Shown: piece by piece, positions 49,394 through 57,395 of the stretch
Layout: each line of letters begins with the position of its first letter
Numbering within the stretch: the first letter of the stretch is position 1
NCBI RefSeq assembly: GCF_036577625.1
Contig: NZ_JARBDC010000026.1
Coordinates: 1 to 64,000 of the forward strand
From: Paenibacillus_AB sp036577625
Lineage (GTDB): Bacteria; Bacillota; Bacilli; Paenibacillales; NBRC-103111
Reading direction: 5' to 3'
Length of the DNA: 64,000 nucleotides
The notes under the pieces: generated by a model
Seen by the model: the letters and a program-made list of their open reading frames with translations, nothing else
Told to the model about the DNA's origin: nothing
The model's database searches: none
Position numbers and translations under genes: made by a program

Positions 49394-50742
49394 AGCAGCT
49401 CCTCCAATCGTTTGGCAAACTGTTCGATATCTTCCTTCGTGCGCTGTTCCGTTACGGCGACCAGCATATGGCCGGCAAGCTCCGGATAATCGCGGGCGAG
49501 ATCGTAGCCGCCGATAAAGCCGCTGTCCAGCAGCTTCGAATTGACGGCTCCCACGTCGACGCCGTCGCCCAGCTTCACGACGAACTCGTTGAAAAACGGC
49601 GAGGCGAACGCGACGCCAAGCTTGCCGCCCGAAGCGAACGTTTTGGCCGCGTAGTGGGCTTTTTGCACGTTCAGGTTCGCCACGTCGCGAATCCCCTGTT
49701 TCCCCATCGTCGACAAGTAAACCGATGCGCACAGGGCAAGCAGCGCCTGGTTCGAGCAAATGTTCGAGGTCGCCTTTTCGCGGCGAATATGCTGCTCCCG
49801 CGCCTGCAGCGTCAGCACGAAGCCGCGCTTCCCGTCGCGGTCGACCGTCTGGCCGACGATGCGGCCCGGCATGCGGCGCATCCACGCTTCGGCGACGGCG
49901 AAGTAGCCGCAGGACGGCCCGCCGAACGACGACGGGATGCCGAACGGCTGCGTGTCGCCGACGACGATGTCGGCGCCGAGCTTGCCGGGCGGCTCGAGCA
50001 GGCCGAGCGACAGCGGGTTGCAGCTGACGACGAGCAGGCCGCCGGCGCCGTGGATGATCGGCTCGATCGCGGCGACGTCCTCGATGCAGCCGAAGAAGTT
50101 CGGCGACTGCACGATGACCGCGGCCGTATCGGCGCCGACGGCGGAGGCGAGCTCGTCGAGCTTCGTTACGCCGTCCGCGAAGCCGACTTCGATCACGTCG
50201 AGGTTGAGGCCGCGCGCCGTCGTTTTCAAGATCGCCCGCGCTTCGGGATGAACCGCGCGCGATACGACGATTTGGCGGCGCTTCGTCGCGCCGTGCGCCA
50301 ATGCGCCCGCTTCGGCGAGCGCCGTCGCGCCGTCGTACATCGACGCGTTCGCGACTTTCATCCCCGTCAGCTCGCAAATGTACGATTGGAATTCGAAAAT
50401 CGCCTGCAGCTCGCCCTGCGAAATTTCCGGCTGATACGGCGTGTAGGCCGTGTAAAATTCGGAGCGGGAGATGACATGGTTGACGACGACCGGCAAATGA
50501 TGGTCGTACATGCCGGCGCCGAGAAAGCTGGCGTACCGGTCGAAGTCGGCGTTGCGGCCGGACAGCGCGCGCATATGGCGCAGCATCGCCTGCTCGTTCA
50601 GCGGCTCGGATATGTTCAGCGTGCCTTGGAACCGGACGGAGGCCGGAATGTCGGCGAACAGCTCGTCGACGGAGGCGACGCCGACGGTTTCGAGCATCTC
50701 TTTGCGGTCCTGCTCGGTCATCGGCAAATAGCGGTGTTTCAT
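49390..50742 (-). CDS. gcvPA: Glycine dehydrogenase (decarboxylating) subunit 1
   Basis: A protein of 450 residues, the partner half of the P-protein. It has YLPMTEQDRKEMLETVGV at the N-terminus, ASFLGAGMYDHHLP, YTPYQPEISQGELQAIFE, FGGPSCGYFA, and GRIVGQTVDRDGKRGFVLTLQAREQHIRREKATSNICSNQ (shown in part). The start is ATG 50742 with AAAGGAG. It is separated from gcvT by 356 bases with a tandem hairpin repeat, and coupled to gcvPB by a 4-base overlap. Confidence 0.95.
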   Translation of the reverse strand: MKHRYLPMTEQDRKEMLETVGVASVDELFADIPASVRFQGTLNISEPLNEQAMLRHMRALSGRNADFDRYASFLGAGMYDHHLPVVVNHVISRSEFYTAYTPYQPEISQGELQAIFEFQSYICELTGMKVANASMYDGATALAEAGALAHGATKRRQIVVSRAVHPEARAILKTTARGLNLDVIEVGFADGVTKLDELASAVGADTAAVIVQSPNFFGCIEDVAAIEPIIHGAGGLLVVSCNPLSLGLLEPPGKLGADIVVGDTQPFGIPSSFGGPSCGYFAVAEAWMRRMPGRIVGQTVDRDGKRGFVLTLQAREQHIRREKATSNICSNQALLALCASVYLSTMGKQGIRDVANLNVQKAHYAAKTFASGGKLGVAFASPFFNEFVVKLGDGVDVGAVNSKLLDSGFIGGYDLARDYPELAGHMLVAVTEQRTKEDIEQFAKRLEELL

Positions 50743-50845
50743 GTATGATGGCTCCTTTCGGATAATGAAGGCTGCAGGTACTGTCGTGATTAATGAGAAA
50801 CGGCATGAGTTCGTGTATATGAAAATGGAATTGTTGACGTATTCG

Positions 50846-51098
50846 GCCTCTGCGGGGGCACCGCGGATCGGATTCGGCGCTCATAGTGTTCTTTTGAACA
50901 CTATCCCGCCCGCTAGCGCCGCTCACGGCGGGCTATAGTGTTCTTTCGATCACTATCCCCGCCTCTGCGGCCTTCCGCGGCTCGGATTCGGCGCTCATAC
51001 TGTTCTTTTGAACACTATCCCGCCCGCTAGCGCCGCTCACGGCGGGCTATAGTGTTCTTTCGAACACTATTCCGCCCGCCGGCGCCGCGCACGTCGGC
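50846..51098 (-). repeat. 114-bp tandem hairpin repeat between gcvT and gcvPA
   Basis: Two nearly identical units (from 50846 and 50961, period 114-115) and a partial third reaching the gcvT stop. Each unit has a 9-bp hairpin ATAGTGTTC/GAACACTAT with loop AAAA in the RNA (50883-50904, 50997-51018), a GC-rich hairpin (CCCGCC with GGCGGG), and a second 9-bp hairpin with loop GAAA (50935-50956, 51049-51070). The arms differ by single mismatches between copies. It holds no gene and no T-run. Confidence 0.9.
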
Positions 51099-52205
51099 CT
51101 AACCTTTCGGCCGCTTGTAAAACGGCGTGGGCACCACTTTCGCCCGCAGCTTTTTGCCGCGGATCTCGACGAGCAGCTCGGTATCCGGCGCCGTATACTC
51201 GGCGTCGAGCAGCGCGAGCCCGACGTTCCGCTTGAACGTCGGCGACTGCGTCCCTGTCGTCACTTCGCCGATGCGCCGCTCGTCCGTCGCCGCATAAACC
51301 GGATAGTGCGACCGCGGTATGCCGCGATCGATCATTTCGATGCCGACCAGCTTGCGCGGCACCCCTTGCGCCTTTTGCGCCGCAAGCGCCTCCCGGCCGA
51401 TAAAATCGCCCTTGTCCAGCTTGACGAAAAAGCCGAGTCCGGCTTCCAGCGGGCTGATGTCCGCCGACAGCTCCTGGCCGTACAGCGGCAGCCGCGCCTC
51501 GAAGCGCAGCGTGTCGCGCGCGCCCAGACCGACCGGCTCCAAGCCGTCGTCCCGGCCCGCTTCGAGCAGCAAGTCCCACAGCCGCACGACCTGCTTCGCG
51601 CTGACGTACAGCTCGAACCCGTCTTCGCCGGTATAGCCCGTCCGCGATACCATGGCGTTAACGCCGCCGATATCGGCATCCGGCAAAAAGTGGAAGCTTT
51701 TCAGCCCGCCGACCGGCGCTTCGGTCAATTTCGCCAAGATGGCGGCCGCCCGCGGGCCTTGCAGCGCCAGCAGCGACGTATCGTCCGAGACGTTTTCCAG
51801 CTTCACGCCGCCTTCCGCATGCTCCTTCAGCCAGGCGAAATCTTTGTCGATGTTCGACGCGTTGACGACGAGCATGAACCGGTCGCCGGCCAGCTTGTAA
51901 ACGAGCAGATCGTCGACGACGCCGCCGCTCGGATAACAGAGCAGGCTGTACTGCGCCTGATTCGTCGCCAGCTTCGAAACGTCGTTCGTCGTCATGCGCT
52001 GCAAAAACGATTCGGCGTCCGCGCCCGTCACCCAAAATTCGCCCATATGGGACACGTCGAACAAGCCGGCCCGTTCGCGAACCGCTTCGTGCTCGCTTTG
52101 GATGCCGCCGAACTGCACCGGCAAATCCCAGCCGCCGAAATCGATCGTTTTGGCGCCGTACTTCGCGTAAACCGGATAAAGCGGAGTTTGTTTCAAAGAC
52201 GACAT
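51099..52205 (-). CDS. gcvT: Aminomethyltransferase (glycine cleavage T-protein)
   Basis: A protein of 368 residues that moves the aminomethyl carbon from lipoyl-GcvH to tetrahydrofolate. It has LYPVYAKYGAKTIDFGGWDLPVQF at the N-terminus (shown in part), AGLFDVSHMGEF, the catalytic Asp region MTTNDVSKL, RTGYTGEDGFELY, LGARDTLRFEARLPLYGQEL, and the C-terminal PTFKRNVGLALL. The start is ATG 52205 with GAGGTG upstream. It is the first gene of the gcv operon, behind a tandem glycine riboswitch. Confidence 0.96.
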   Translation of the reverse strand: MSSLKQTPLYPVYAKYGAKTIDFGGWDLPVQFGGIQSEHEAVRERAGLFDVSHMGEFWVTGADAESFLQRMTTNDVSKLATNQAQYSLLCYPSGGVVDDLLVYKLAGDRFMLVVNASNIDKDFAWLKEHAEGGVKLENVSDDTSLLALQGPRAAAILAKLTEAPVGGLKSFHFLPDADIGGVNAMVSRTGYTGEDGFELYVSAKQVVRLWDLLLEAGRDDGLEPVGLGARDTLRFEARLPLYGQELSADISPLEAGLGFFVKLDKGDFIGREALAAQKAQGVPRKLVGIEMIDRGIPRSHYPVYAATDERRIGEVTTGTQSPTFKRNVGLALLDAEYTAPDTELLVEIRGKKLRAKVVPTPFYKRPKG

Positions 52206-52295
52206 ACGCTCACCTCGATTGGCATAATTCCTGCTTTCGCCCCGGCAAACGGGGGTTTTGGTCTAGTTTTCCTCGGCGCCGTTCGTTTCACTCCA

Positions 52296-52307
52296 GGGGG
52301 GGGGGGG
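52296..52307 (-). repeat. 12-base C run in the gcvT leader
   Basis: Twelve C in a row on the sense strand, between the riboswitch terminator and the gcvT ribosome site. Such runs slip in replication; it does not lie in a coding frame. A sequencing error in the exact length is possible. Confidence 0.8.
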
Positions 52308-52319
52308 CCGTCCGCATGC

Positions 52320-52388
52320 AAAAAAGGACAGGTCAAAACGAAGCATGCCCGCCGCTAACGGCAAGCCCTGCGTCCTTTTGCCCTGTCC
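52320..52388 (-). terminator. Expression-platform terminator of the glycine riboswitch
   Basis: The 3' end of the second aptamer, GGACAGG (52382-52388), is complementary to CCTGTCC (52326-52332), which is followed by TTTTTT. Glycine-bound aptamer would keep GGACAGG in its P1 stem and prevent the terminator (on-switch). Confidence 0.85.
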
Positions 52389-52644
52389 TTGTACCTGAGA
52401 GTTCCCTAAGCGCCGAGTCCGATCGACCGTCGCCGCAAAGTTACCCCTTGGGTGGTTCGTTCCGTAAATCCCGCAGCCTTCATTCGATCGGGCCGGGGGG
52501 ACGAACGCTCTCCAGAGTCGCGTCCGGATCAAGTCCTTTTGCCTGAGAGATTCATCGCCTGCAACAGCGACTTACTCCTTCGGCGCCGCCGCTCCCCCGT
52601 CCGTCCGTTTGGTCCGGTAGGGGCCGGCAATCTCTCCTTGAGCC
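52382..52644 (-). promoter_or_regulatory. Tandem glycine riboswitch
   Basis: Two aptamers in a row on the minus strand. Aptamer 1 (about 52530-52644) has GGAGAGA, GCGCCGAAGGAGTAAG and CTCTCAGGCAAAAGGAC. Aptamer 2 (about 52382-52520) has CTGGAGAGCG, CCAAGGGGTAAC and CTCTCAGGTACAAGGACAG. These are the conserved parts of the gcvT motif. It controls gcvT-gcvPA-gcvPB. Confidence 0.95.
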
Positions 52645-52938
52645 TTCATCCGCCGTATTCCGTTGTCGATTACCTACATCATTTTACATGATTCGCGGCC
52701 CCGGGGAAAGGGGAAATTTGCAAATAACGCGCAAATGGGCAAAAGCCCGACGACCGAACCGCCGAAACCACGCGGCACTCCGCAGGTCCGCCCTGAACAA
52801 GCCGCGTCCGTTCCGTCCCGCCTTCGGACGAACCGTTATGTTTCCTCTTCTTTTGGTTAATACTAGCCTATTATACCCATGTACCGTGGAAGCGGGTACT
52901 AAACCGGAACGTCCGGCGACGCAAGGAGGAGACGCGAA
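52645..52938. other. Divergent promoter region between gcvT leader and yqhH
   Basis: No gene is seen. On the minus strand TAAAAT (52681-52686) could be the -10 of the gcv operon, about 40 bases before aptamer 1; no good -35 is visible. On the plus strand TATTAT (near 52871) could be the -10 for yqhH. Longer open frames crossing here on the minus strand are shadows of yqhH. Confidence 0.35.
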
Positions 52939-54735
52939 ATGAATTCGACACCGACCGAACACGTGCGCAGCTTGAACGAGCATGTCAGCATCCATTTCGA
53001 CCGATCGTGGTACGACGAATTCGAGGCGCGCGTCCGCAAAAACGGCCCGTGGGACGACTGGACGATGTATCAGCTCGCCTACGAGGCCGAGCAGGCCGAA
53101 TTGATATCGAGCTTCGACGATTTGCTCTGTTTGCCGCATATTCGCCAGCTGAAACCGCTGTCGCATCAAATCGACACCGCTAAAAAAGTGCTGCACGAAA
53201 TGCGCGGCCGGGCGATTCTCGCCGACGAGGTCGGTCTCGGCAAAACAATCGAGGCGGGGCTGATCATCAAAGAATATTTGATCCGCGGCCTCGTGCGGAA
53301 AGTGCTCATCCTCGTTCCCGCGTCGCTCGTCCTGCAATGGGTACGCGAGCTGAACCAGAAGTTCGGCATCCCGGCCGTCGCGCAAAAAAAAGAGTACATG
53401 TGGACCCAGTACGACGTCATCGTCGCTTCGATGGACACCGCCAAGCGCGATCCGCACCGCGAAATCGTGCTCGGGCAGGAATACGACATGCTGATCGTCG
53501 ACGAAGCGCACAAGCTGAAAAACAAAAAGACGACAAACTACAAATTCGTCCAGGAGCTGCGCAAAAAATATTGCCTGCTGCTGACGGCGACGCCGGTCCA
53601 AAACGATCTCGGCGAGCTGTACAATCTCATCACGCTGCTGAAGCCGGGGCAGCTCGGCGGCGTCGGCCAATTCGCCGCCAACTTCGTCGTCGACAAACGG
53701 CTGCCGAAAAACGAAGACAAGCTGCAGGAGGAGCTCGCCAAGGTGATGATCCGCAACCGGCGGGGCGACGGCGATCTCGAGTTTACGAAGCGGATCGTCA
53801 AAAACATTCCGCTCGCCCTGTCGCCCGAAGAGCAGGCGCTGTACGACGGTGTCAGCGACTTTGTGCGCGGCCGGTACGAGGATGCGAAAGGCGACATCGG
53901 CAGCATGCTGTCGCTCGTCACGCTGCAGCGGGAAGTGTGCAGCAGCCGCGACGCCGTTTTCGTCACGCTCGTCAACATGTTCAAGAAGACGGCGGAGGAT
54001 TCCCCGCTACGCCCGAAAATTTGGGAGCTCGTCGAGCTGATCCGCTCCATCAAAGCGAACACGAAGGCGGACAAAACGCTCGAGCTCATTCGGCAAATCG
54101 GCGACAAAACGATCATATTCACCGAGTACCGGGCGTCGCAGGAATATTTGCTCAACTTTTTGAAGCAGCACAACATCGTCGCCGTTCCGTACCGGGGCGG
54201 GATGAACCGCGGCAAAAAAGACTGGATGATGGACCTGTTCCGCGGACGCGCGCAAGTGATGGTCGCGACCGAGGCGGGCGGCGAAGGCATCAACCTGCAG
54301 TTTTGCCACAATATCGTCAACTTCGATTTGCCGTGGAACCCGATGCGCGTCGAGCAGCGGATCGGCCGCGTCCACCGTCTCGGCCAAACCGAAAACGTGC
54401 AAATTTTCAATCTGTCGACGGTCGGCACGATCGAGGAGCATATTTTGTCGCTGCTGCACGAGAAAATCAACATGTTCGAATTGGTCGTCGGCGGGCTGGA
54501 CACCATTTTGGAACGGTTCGAGAAAAAAACGTCGCTCGAATCCAGCCTGTTCAAAATGTGGGCCGAAGCGAAATCCGAAGCCGAGATGAAGCGCCATCTC
54601 GACAAGCTCGGCGATACGTTCCGCACCGTCCGCGACGAAGTGGAGCACGAGCGAAGCGAAAAAGCCGGCATCGGCGCGATTTTGAACGCCGTCGGGCAGA
54701 CGATCGCCCCGGCCGATAGGGAGGTGAACCGTTGA
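52939..54735 (+). CDS. yqhH: SNF2-family DEAD/DEAH-box helicase YqhH
   Basis: A protein of 598 residues, an SF2 ATPase of the SNF2 type: Q-like PLSHQIDTAKKVL, Walker A ILADEVGLGKTIEAG, motif II DEAH in MLIVDEAHKLKN, motif III LLTATPVQND, then the second domain with TIIFTEYRASQEYL, VMVATEAGGEGINLQFC and motif VI MRVEQRIGRVHRLGQ. The C-terminal end is charged and helical. The start is ATG 52939 with AAGGAGG upstream. Next to the gcv genes in B. subtilis as well. A role in transcription or DNA/RNA remodelling is assumed for the family. Confidence 0.9.
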   Translation: MNSTPTEHVRSLNEHVSIHFDRSWYDEFEARVRKNGPWDDWTMYQLAYEAEQAELISSFDDLLCLPHIRQLKPLSHQIDTAKKVLHEMRGRAILADEVGLGKTIEAGLIIKEYLIRGLVRKVLILVPASLVLQWVRELNQKFGIPAVAQKKEYMWTQYDVIVASMDTAKRDPHREIVLGQEYDMLIVDEAHKLKNKKTTNYKFVQELRKKYCLLLTATPVQNDLGELYNLITLLKPGQLGGVGQFAANFVVDKRLPKNEDKLQEELAKVMIRNRRGDGDLEFTKRIVKNIPLALSPEEQALYDGVSDFVRGRYEDAKGDIGSMLSLVTLQREVCSSRDAVFVTLVNMFKKTAEDSPLRPKIWELVELIRSIKANTKADKTLELIRQIGDKTIIFTEYRASQEYLLNFLKQHNIVAVPYRGGMNRGKKDWMMDLFRGRAQVMVATEAGGEGINLQFCHNIVNFDLPWNPMRVEQRIGRVHRLGQTENVQIFNLSTVGTIEEHILSLLHEKINMFELVVGGLDTILERFEKKTSLESSLFKMWAEAKSEAEMKRHLDKLGDTFRTVRDEVEHERSEKAGIGAILNAVGQTIAPADREVNR

Positions 54736-55742
54736 ACAGCAAGCAAGTTCAAAAATTCGCGCTCCGGTATTTGGAACAGACCGGCTGCCACATTATCGAA
54801 AAGCATCCCGCCTACGTGACGGTCAAGCTTTCGCCCGAGGCGGACAAGCGGCTGACGAACCGCTCCTATTACTGGAGCTTCGTCGAGCGGACCGGCGCCC
54901 CGCCGGAGACGATGTCGTTCACGTTCGTCTTCGATCCGGACAAGCTGAAGGCCGAAACCGAAGCTTCGGCTTCGTCCCAGGGCGCGAACGCCGGAGCGGC
55001 CCCGAACGTGCTCGGCCCTTCGGGAGCGCCGCTGGCGCAAGGAAACGCGGATTCGATTCTCGGCCGCTATTTCGGAACGTCGTCCGCGCCGAATGCCGGC
55101 TCGTACGGTCCCGGGCGCATTCCGCGCGAAGAAGTGACGTTCGGCAGCAGGCGGCTTATGCAGCTTTTCGACGCGGCGCGGTCGAGCGGCAAGTACGTTC
55201 AGCTGTTCGAGGAGCCGGACGGCCTGTCGCGCGGCGCGGTGCCGGTCGCCGGTTCCTCCGGGTACAACTCGTATTTGGCGCTGAACGTGAAAATCGAGCT
55301 GGCCTGCGATATGAAGCGGGACGAGCTGCATTCGCTCGCCGTCGATTTGTCGACCGGGGAGCTGCTGGAGTCGTTTCAGGACAAAGTGTCGGGCAAGAAG
55401 CTGTCCCCCCGTCTTCCTCCAAACGTATACATCCCGAGGCCGGCGATTACGGTCGCCAAAGCCCGCGCGATCGTCGAGCAGCACGTGGAGCGAATGCTGA
55501 AACGCGGCGATCACGGCTGGGCGGCCAAGGCGCACGAGCGGCTTCGCGACGAATTGGAGCGTGTCGACGGCTATTACGAGGACGCGGTCAAAGGATTGGA
55601 CGACGAGGCGAAACGGCAGGCCGAGGAGCAATGGAACAAACGGCGGGAGGAGCTGGACTGGCAGTTTCGTCCGCGCATCCGGGTCCTCGTCGTAAACGGC
55701 GGGCTGTTTCATTTGAAGCGTCCGTTTACCGGCACGAACTGA
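54732..55742 (+). CDS. yqhG: YqhG family protein
   Basis: A protein of 336 residues. The N-terminus, VQKFALRYLEQTGCHIIEKHPAYVTVKLSPEADKRLTNRSYYWSFVE (shown in part), and the C-terminal RIRVLVVNGGLFHLKRPF are like Bacillus YqhG, which is shorter; here a Ser/Gly/Ala-rich insert (about 76-125) lengthens it. The start is TTG 54732 with GGGAGGTG upstream, overlapping the yqhH stop by 4 bases. Function unknown; tight coupling suggests it works with YqhH. Confidence 0.82.
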   Translation: MNSKQVQKFALRYLEQTGCHIIEKHPAYVTVKLSPEADKRLTNRSYYWSFVERTGAPPETMSFTFVFDPDKLKAETEASASSQGANAGAAPNVLGPSGAPLAQGNADSILGRYFGTSSAPNAGSYGPGRIPREEVTFGSRRLMQLFDAARSSGKYVQLFEEPDGLSRGAVPVAGSSGYNSYLALNVKIELACDMKRDELHSLAVDLSTGELLESFQDKVSGKKLSPRLPPNVYIPRPAITVAKARAIVEQHVERMLKRGDHGWAAKAHERLRDELERVDGYYEDAVKGLDDEAKRQAEEQWNKRREELDWQFRPRIRVLVVNGGLFHLKRPFTGTN

Positions 55743-55903
55743 CGAATCCCGCTAAAACTTCTCAAAAAAACAGGCGGCGCGCGTGACACGAAGCAACAAC
55801 ATTTTTCGGTCATATTCGGTACAATGGGGACATAAGTTAGGTATACACCGCCTTCGCTCGCGAACGACGCCCCCTAATCCCAACGAACGGCAGGTGACGC
55901 ACG

Positions 55904-56896
55904 ATGCATAGATGGCTGCTCGCAGCGACAGCTTTCGTACTCGGAGCCGGACTGCTCATAAGTCGCGTATCCGAGATCGCCGCATCCGAACAATTGGAAA
56001 CGCATTCGCTCGCGCAAACCGGATTATCCGTCGAATCTTCCGTCTACGCCCCGGGCGTCCGCCCGGGTTCGGACAGCAGTACCCCGCCCGTTCCGGCCGA
56101 TTTTGACGCCCAAATCAACGGCTGGATTGCCTCGCTTTCGGCGCAGGACCGGTTCAACGACTGGAACGGCGCCGCCTGGACCCGCTATCCGCTCGGAGCC
56201 GGCATGCACGGCTGGCTGATTCTGCTTCGCAAGGACGGAAGCGAAGTCGGCTACCTCGTCGTCGGCGCGGCCGAGGACGGCAGCTTGAAGCTGGTCGAAT
56301 ACGGCGCCGGCGAAAACCCGTTATTCAGCATGAAAACACTGTATCGCTCGTTGATACAGGGTGAACTGATACGTTCCGATATTACCGACACATCCGCAAT
56401 TCCGCCGATTTCCGTCGAACGACTTTATTACAGTCCGCTGCATGCGGTATGGAAAGCGGTCCTTGACGGACAATCGATCTATATCGACGCCGTAACCGGC
56501 GAACAGTTGCCTTTGTCGGACGCCGTCTTCGAGCCGCTGCAGCCGTACCGCCCGAATGACTCGCTCGCGAGCCCGGCTTCGCGCATGAGACAATCGTCGG
56601 TTCAAGCTCCGTTCGATCCGTACGACAATACGTACTGGATTACGGATTCCCCGATGCCCGTCGCCGGCGCCCGGGAGCTGCTCGCCGACCTGCATTCGGC
56701 GGAGAGCCCCGTCCTGTACAAGGCCAATTTGTACGGCAAAAAGGTGCTGGCCCCGTTCGCCGTCACCGGGTATCACGATTGGGGGCCGTCCGGGTTATAC
56801 GTCGGTCTGGAGCAGCAGGGCGCACGGTACGTTCCGTTCGACGTTTTGCCGGAGCACGGCACGTTCCATCGGCAGCGCGCAAGCGTCTCCCCTTAA
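55904..56896 (+). CDS. Membrane-anchored extracellular protein of unknown function
   Basis: A protein of 330 residues with an N-terminal signal or anchor segment (WLLAATAFVLGAGLLI). The rest is outside the cell. A segment VERLYYSPLHAVWKAVLDGQSIYIDAVTGEQLPL resembles a PepSY-type hairpin. The C-terminal part, SPVLYKANLYGKKVLAPFAVTGYHDWGPSGLYVGLE (in part), looks like a small globular domain. A ribosome site is weak (AGGTGA about 10 bases before ATG 55904). I do not recognise the family. Confidence 0.65.
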   Translation: MHRWLLAATAFVLGAGLLISRVSEIAASEQLETHSLAQTGLSVESSVYAPGVRPGSDSSTPPVPADFDAQINGWIASLSAQDRFNDWNGAAWTRYPLGAGMHGWLILLRKDGSEVGYLVVGAAEDGSLKLVEYGAGENPLFSMKTLYRSLIQGELIRSDITDTSAIPPISVERLYYSPLHAVWKAVLDGQSIYIDAVTGEQLPLSDAVFEPLQPYRPNDSLASPASRMRQSSVQAPFDPYDNTYWITDSPMPVAGARELLADLHSAESPVLYKANLYGKKVLAPFAVTGYHDWGPSGLYVGLEQQGARYVPFDVLPEHGTFHRQRASVSP

Positions 56897-56925
56897 CCAC
56901 GGTATTTCTCCTCCTCTTCCCATAT

Positions 56926-56972
56926 AAAAACACCCCGAATCATCCGGTTACGGATGGGGGTGTTCTTTTTTT
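56926..56972. terminator. Bidirectional terminator between the secreted-protein gene and yqzE
   Basis: Stem AACACCCC with GGGGTGTT and an upper stem CATCCG with CGGATG; T7 on the plus side and T5 on the minus side. The last codons of yqzE lie in one arm. Confidence 0.88.
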
Positions 56973-57157
56973 CGCCTTCGCTGCCTCCACCACAGAAGCA
57001 CCGATACCGGAACCAAGCCGAACCAACGCACATGCCACGGCTCGCGGGCGCTGCGGTGCAGACTGCGCTGCTCCTTGCGCACCTCCGGCGGCGTATCCAT
57101 GTAGTGGACTACTTTTTCGGTCAAATATTTGATATAGTCTTCCGTTTTGATCGGCAT
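56948..57157 (-). CDS. yqzE: YqzE family protein
   Basis: A protein of 69 residues: DYIKYLTEKVVHYMDTPPEVRKEQR, then REPWHVRWFGLVPVSVLLWW and a basic tail. This matches the YqzE pattern (xxYVTxxFVxYMDxPKEERK, EPWxxRWFG). One hydrophobic segment near the C-terminus suggests a membrane-bound small protein. The stop codon lies in a bidirectional terminator. Function unknown; in Bacillus it lies near the comG operon, which is not seen here. Confidence 0.82.
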   Translation of the reverse strand: MPIKTEDYIKYLTEKVVHYMDTPPEVRKEQRSLHRSAREPWHVRWFGLVPVSVLLWWRQRRRKKEHPHP

Positions 57158-57337
57158 AGACGCACGTTCACCTCCCGGACATTCGCGGGAAACGGACTAT
57201 TTTCCGAACTTCGTTCCGGAACCGCAAACGCCCGTATTCAGTATGCCCCGAACGCGCATGCGGCAAACCTTCCCAAAAATGCCGATCGGCTTCGCCTACG
57301 CGCGGTTCGCTTCTCGACCCGGATCGTTGTTTTAGCG

Positions 57338-57366
57338 AAAAAAAGCCGCCGGGGCCCGCCCCGGCG
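57338..57366 (-). terminator. Rho-independent terminator of the ABC/DUF1854 operon
   Basis: Minus strand: stem CGCCGGGG with CCCCGGCG (4-base loop), then GCTTTTTTT, 30 bases after the ABC gene at 57396. Confidence 0.88.
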
Positions 57367-57395
57367 ACTTCCTCTCCTCCATATTCGCGGCCCGC

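Noticed and set aside
49468..50748. Plus-strand frame opposite gcvPA
   Set aside because: Shadow of a confirmed gene; no start signal and no recognisable domain.
47858..50926. A single frame of about 1020 codons covering gcvPB and going on through gcvPA
   Set aside because: Only the part from GTG 49393 is GcvPB; upstream the frame is an Arg-rich shadow of gcvPA.
50846..51098. CRISPR array in the gcvT-gcvPA gap
   Set aside because: There are only two and a part units, the whole unit is repeated including the parts that would be spacers, and no cas gene is near.
57158..57337. Possible small gene or comG start upstream of yqzE
   Set aside because: Only a short plus-strand frame without ribosome site or competence-gene motifs is present.
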